Assembly: GCA_017557925.1 (NCBI GenBank)
Contig: JAFYWO010000034.1
Coordinates: 1-7,493, forward strand
DNA: 7,493 nucleotides
Source of the DNA: Alphaproteobacteria bacterium
Lineage (GTDB): Bacteria; Pseudomonadota; Alphaproteobacteria; RF32; CAG-239
Reading direction: 5' to 3'
The position numbers and the translations under genes are program-made. The notes beneath the pieces are model-generated. The model saw only the letters and a list, made by a program, of their open reading frames with translations. It ran no database searches and was not told the DNA's origin. This document shows, in pieces, positions 5,161-7,493 of this stretch (the stretch's first letter is position 1; every line of letters begins with the position of its first letter).

Positions 5161-5604
5161 ATGAAAAGAATTGAGATTTTCACGGATGGAGCGTGTTCGG
5201 GCAATCCCGGTATTGGTGGTTGGGGAGCAATTTTAAGATATAATAATATAGAAAAAGAATTATCCGGCGGAGAAATTGAAACAACAAATAACCGTATGGA
5301 ATTAACTGCTGTTATAAGAGCTTTGGAAGCGTTGAAAGAAAGTTGTAATATTACACTTTATACAGATAGTCGTTATGTTATGGATGGTATTGAAAAATGG
5401 ATTTTTCAATGGAAAAAAAGTGATTGGAAAACCGCTAACAAGAAAAGCCCGGTTAAAAATGTTGAATTATGGCAAAAATTAGATGAGCTTAAATCTAAAC
5501 ACGAAATAAGATGGGTTTGGGTTAAAGGACACGCAGGTCACAAAGAAAACGAAAGATGTGATGAATTAGCTCGTATGGAAGTGAAAAAAATTAAGGAAGG
5601 CTAA
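5161..5604 (+). CDS. rnhA: Ribonuclease HI
   Basis: RNase HI cleaves the RNA strand of RNA-DNA hybrids, removing primers and R-loops in the cytoplasm; it needs a divalent metal. The 147-residue length is typical. The catalytic set is intact: Asp9 in [11 protein letters not shown], Glu47 in NNRMEL, Asp69 in YTDSRY, His124 in VKGHAGH and Asp134 in ERCDELA. The handle region with its basic patch ([17 protein letters not shown]) is present, as in the proteobacterial enzyme. AAGGA lies 11 bases before the ATG. The gene sits 28 bases after the AlbA_2 gene with no terminator between, and 61 bases before the next zincin gene. Overall sequence is closest in style to alphaproteobacterial RNase HI, which is the main clue to the host. 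Confidence 0.97.
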   Translation: MKRIEIFTDGACSGNPGIGGWGAILRYNNIEKELSGGEIETTNNRMELTAVIRALEALKESCNITLYTDSRYVMDGIEKWIFQWKKSDWKTANKKSPVKNVELWQKLDELKSKHEIRWVWVKGHAGHKENERCDELARMEVKKIKEG

Positions 5605-5612
5605 TTTTTTAC

Positions 5613-5641
5613 TTGTATTAAGCTTGTTATTATGGTATTAT
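5613..5641 (+). promoter_or_regulatory. Weak candidate promoter before the large zincin gene
   Basis: TTGTAT (5613-5618) and TATTAT (5636-5641) are 17 bases apart; the -10 is good, the -35 poor. It would give a short leader of about 18 bases. No terminator separates rnhA from the next gene, so readthrough may be enough and this promoter may not exist. Confidence 0.25.
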
Positions 5642-5665
5642 TGTATATAGTATCTGGAGTTTGTG

Positions 5666-7493
5666 ATGGTAAAAAGTAGCGATTATGAAAAGGATATCAG
5701 AGCAATTTCCGAAAAAGTCGGAACTGCTGTTTTTACTTATGATGAGATTCACAATGAAGATGTTGGCTCAAAATACAAATACGATTATCAAAAAGTAATT
5801 GATGAGGTGTCAAGACTTAATGGTTGTGATATGACCGAGGAATTGCTTGAGAGAGGTATATTATCTATTCTTCCAGATGGTGAGTATAAAGTTAATGTCG
5901 GTTCAACAACAAAAGGAGGTGGAGGTTTAAATTATGGCGGAACAGCTTTCTTTTCTTATGATAAATCAGATATTTCAACTCATTATCACGAATTAGCCCA
6001 TTCTTTACAGAAACACTATAACTTATTTGATGAAAATATGCTTGATGAGATATATAATGAGTCGGGCAATGACCTTAATGATAAAGAAAAAGAAGAAAAA
6101 TTAATAGACAGATATACATACAGTCATTATTTAAATGAGATGCATTCAGAAAGCTTTGCTTATGCTGCTCGCATGCTTAGAGCAGACAATTGGTGGGAAT
6201 TTACTAAAGAAGCAGTAGTGGCATACAGTAACGGTATTATGAGTAATTCTGTCGGATTTTTGGACCCTCGTAAAAAGTATGGAAGTAATCCTGCACTTAA
6301 ATATTATTCTTCATACCCTGTTATGAAAGAAACAATTAAACAAATATATGATATTCGTAAACAAAAAAAACTGGGTGAATACTTTGATGAAAATGGAATT
6401 ATAAATGATGAAAAAACAGCCCGTTTGGCTGAAAATATTGTTAAAGAAAAAGGATATTCACCAAGAACGTTAAATAGTTATTTTAATTATAACGCATTAG
6501 ACAGACATAAGGATAATGAGCACGGTTGGCGAAGGGATAGCTTAAAAAGTTTGGTAATATTTTTGCCTACGCTTGTGTTAGAAACGTCAACAACTCTTAA
6601 AGAATTTGCTGACTTTGTGCAAAGTCGTGTTAAGCATTTAGAGTTATCCGCAAGAGAAAAATTTATGGTTAATAAATTTTTGTTGTCCCCTATTTCAAAA
6701 AATAAAAGTCCGGAAGAAAAGGCTTTAGAAGCTTATCAAAAAATAAGAATAAAATGTTCTATAGCGGATGAGAAATATGAAAATAGCTATATGGGAATCC
6801 ACTTATTAGACAGACTTGATAATGCTCTTGATAAAGGAGGTTATCCTCAAGCTTATTTAAATAATTTCAGCGATATTATCAGTAATTATACTACTTTTTT
6901 TAATAAAAGCAGGTATGAAGCCGGTTTTAGGCATACAAGCAGATACGTTAATAAACTTATTAAAGAAAATAAGGATAATCCATATTTTAAATCGTTGATT
7001 AAAGGTCAGGTCAATGATTTTGATTTACAGAAAATGATTATAGAAAAGAAAAAAGACAAAAATAAACAGGTTATTCCATTAGATTTGGAAGCAAAACGTG
7101 ATAAGAGCGGTTTTGCACATATACCAATAAGATTTATGGTGAAAACCGTTGAAGAATTTTCTGACAAATACAATATTAGTAAAGATATAAAAGACAAGAT
7201 GTTGAAGGCTGTTGTAAATGAGCCTGAAATTTTTGAAAATAAAGAGTTTAGAAAACAAATGTTTAATCAAATTAAGCCTAACGATTTTCTTTCAACAATT
7301 AAAGGTACAACAGGCTCTATGAGGACTGATTTTTATAAAGCAATGGATAAGGTTGCCTCCAGTTATTTCTCAATTGAAGGAAAAGATAAATTTATGAAAC
7401 CTCTGAGTGAGTTAAAAAATGTTGCACCTGATGACCTATTATCAACAATTGAAACAAAGCTGGAAGATGAAAGAGAAGCCTATAGATTATCAA
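5666..7493 (+). CDS. Large HExxH zinc metallopeptidase-like protein, 3' end cut by the window
   Basis: The frame stays open for 609 codons to the window edge, so the C-terminus is missing. GGAG at 5656-5659 lies six bases before ATG 5666; an in-frame GTG at 5663 is a less likely start. The zincin core is HELAH at residues 108-112, after a glycine-rich stretch (TTKGGGGLNYGG, 81-92). Glu162 in HSESFAYAAR is a plausible third zinc ligand, giving a gluzincin pattern. There is no signal peptide or membrane segment, so it is cytoplasmic or exported by a route that needs none. From about residue 200 the protein is charged and helical. A motif repeats 50 residues apart near the visible end: PNDFLSTI at 538 and PDDLLSTI at 588. 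Size and layout would suit a secreted effector or toxin-like peptidase, but that is inference; no known family is recognised beyond the HExxH core. Confidence 0.85.
   Translation, partial: MVKSSDYEKDIRAISEKVGTAVFTYDEIHNEDVGSKYKYDYQKVIDEVSRLNGCDMTEELLERGILSILPDGEYKVNVGSTTKGGGGLNYGGTAFFSYDKSDISTHYHELAHSLQKHYNLFDENMLDEIYNESGNDLNDKEKEEKLIDRYTYSHYLNEMHSESFAYAARMLRADNWWEFTKEAVVAYSNGIMSNSVGFLDPRKKYGSNPALKYYSSYPVMKETIKQIYDIRKQKKLGEYFDENGIINDEKTARLAENIVKEKGYSPRTLNSYFNYNALDRHKDNEHGWRRDSLKSLVIFLPTLVLETSTTLKEFADFVQSRVKHLELSAREKFMVNKFLLSPISKNKSPEEKALEAYQKIRIKCSIADEKYENSYMGIHLLDRLDNALDKGGYPQAYLNNFSDIISNYTTFFNKSRYEAGFRHTSRYVNKLIKENKDNPYFKSLIKGQVNDFDLQKMIIEKKKDKNKQVIPLDLEAKRDKSGFAHIPIRFMVKTVEEFSDKYNISKDIKDKMLKAVVNEPEIFENKEFRKQMFNQIKPNDFLSTIKGTTGSMRTDFYKAMDKVASSYFSIEGKDKFMKPLSELKNVAPDDLLSTIETKLEDEREAYRLS

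Noticed and set aside
7006..7270. Two minus-strand open frames inside the large zincin gene
   Set aside because: They are antisense shadows of a long continuous coding frame.
1..7493. CRISPR array, insertion sequence or riboswitch
   Set aside because: No regularly spaced direct repeats, transposase gene or recognisable aptamer was seen on either strand.

Overview
This is an AT-rich bacterial window with five ordinary-sized genes, five small or accessory genes and one tRNA. RNase HI (5161-5604) is the only confidently placed housekeeping gene. Its sequence resembles alphaproteobacterial RNase HI more than Bacillota or Bacteroidota versions. Together with Shine-Dalgarno (SD) leaders on the larger genes and TTGAC-type -35 boxes, this suggests an AT-rich, probably host-associated alphaproteobacterium. 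That assignment is inference from memory of the family, not a search result.

Layout. (A) 1-1942, + strand: a long stem-loop, a candidate promoter, an unrecognised 88-residue acidic protein, and a 472-residue HExxH zinc-metallopeptidase-like protein with a lipobox. The two genes form a tight pair with a strong SD between them. (B) 1943-2521, + strand: a good sigma70-type promoter, two small proteins predicted to be two-helix membrane hairpins, and a strong intrinsic terminator. (C) 2543-2711, + strand: tRNA-Ser(CGA) with encoded CCA, its candidate promoter and its terminator. (D) 2726-3905, - strand: a free-standing KilA-C (phage antirepressor C-terminal) protein, then two tiny genes whose products share an ungapped N-terminal similarity with the signature FPxxVYHxxP, each unit with its own promoter or terminator signals. 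(E) 4014-7493, + strand: an AlbA_2/Schlafen-like protein, RNase HI, and a second HExxH protein of at least 609 residues that runs off the window edge.

How the parts relate. A and E look like resident genes with SD leaders, and each contains a gluzincin-like protein with an HELxHxxQ core. B and D hold five small or accessory genes that all lack a visible SD, flank a tRNA gene, and include a phage-type domain. That is what a small accessory island at a tRNA locus would look like, but no integrase, transposase or duplicated attachment site is visible. The most novel items are the FPxxVYHxxP small-protein pair, the no-SD block as a whole, and the large C-terminally repeated zincin. No complete known defence or mobile system is recognisable here.
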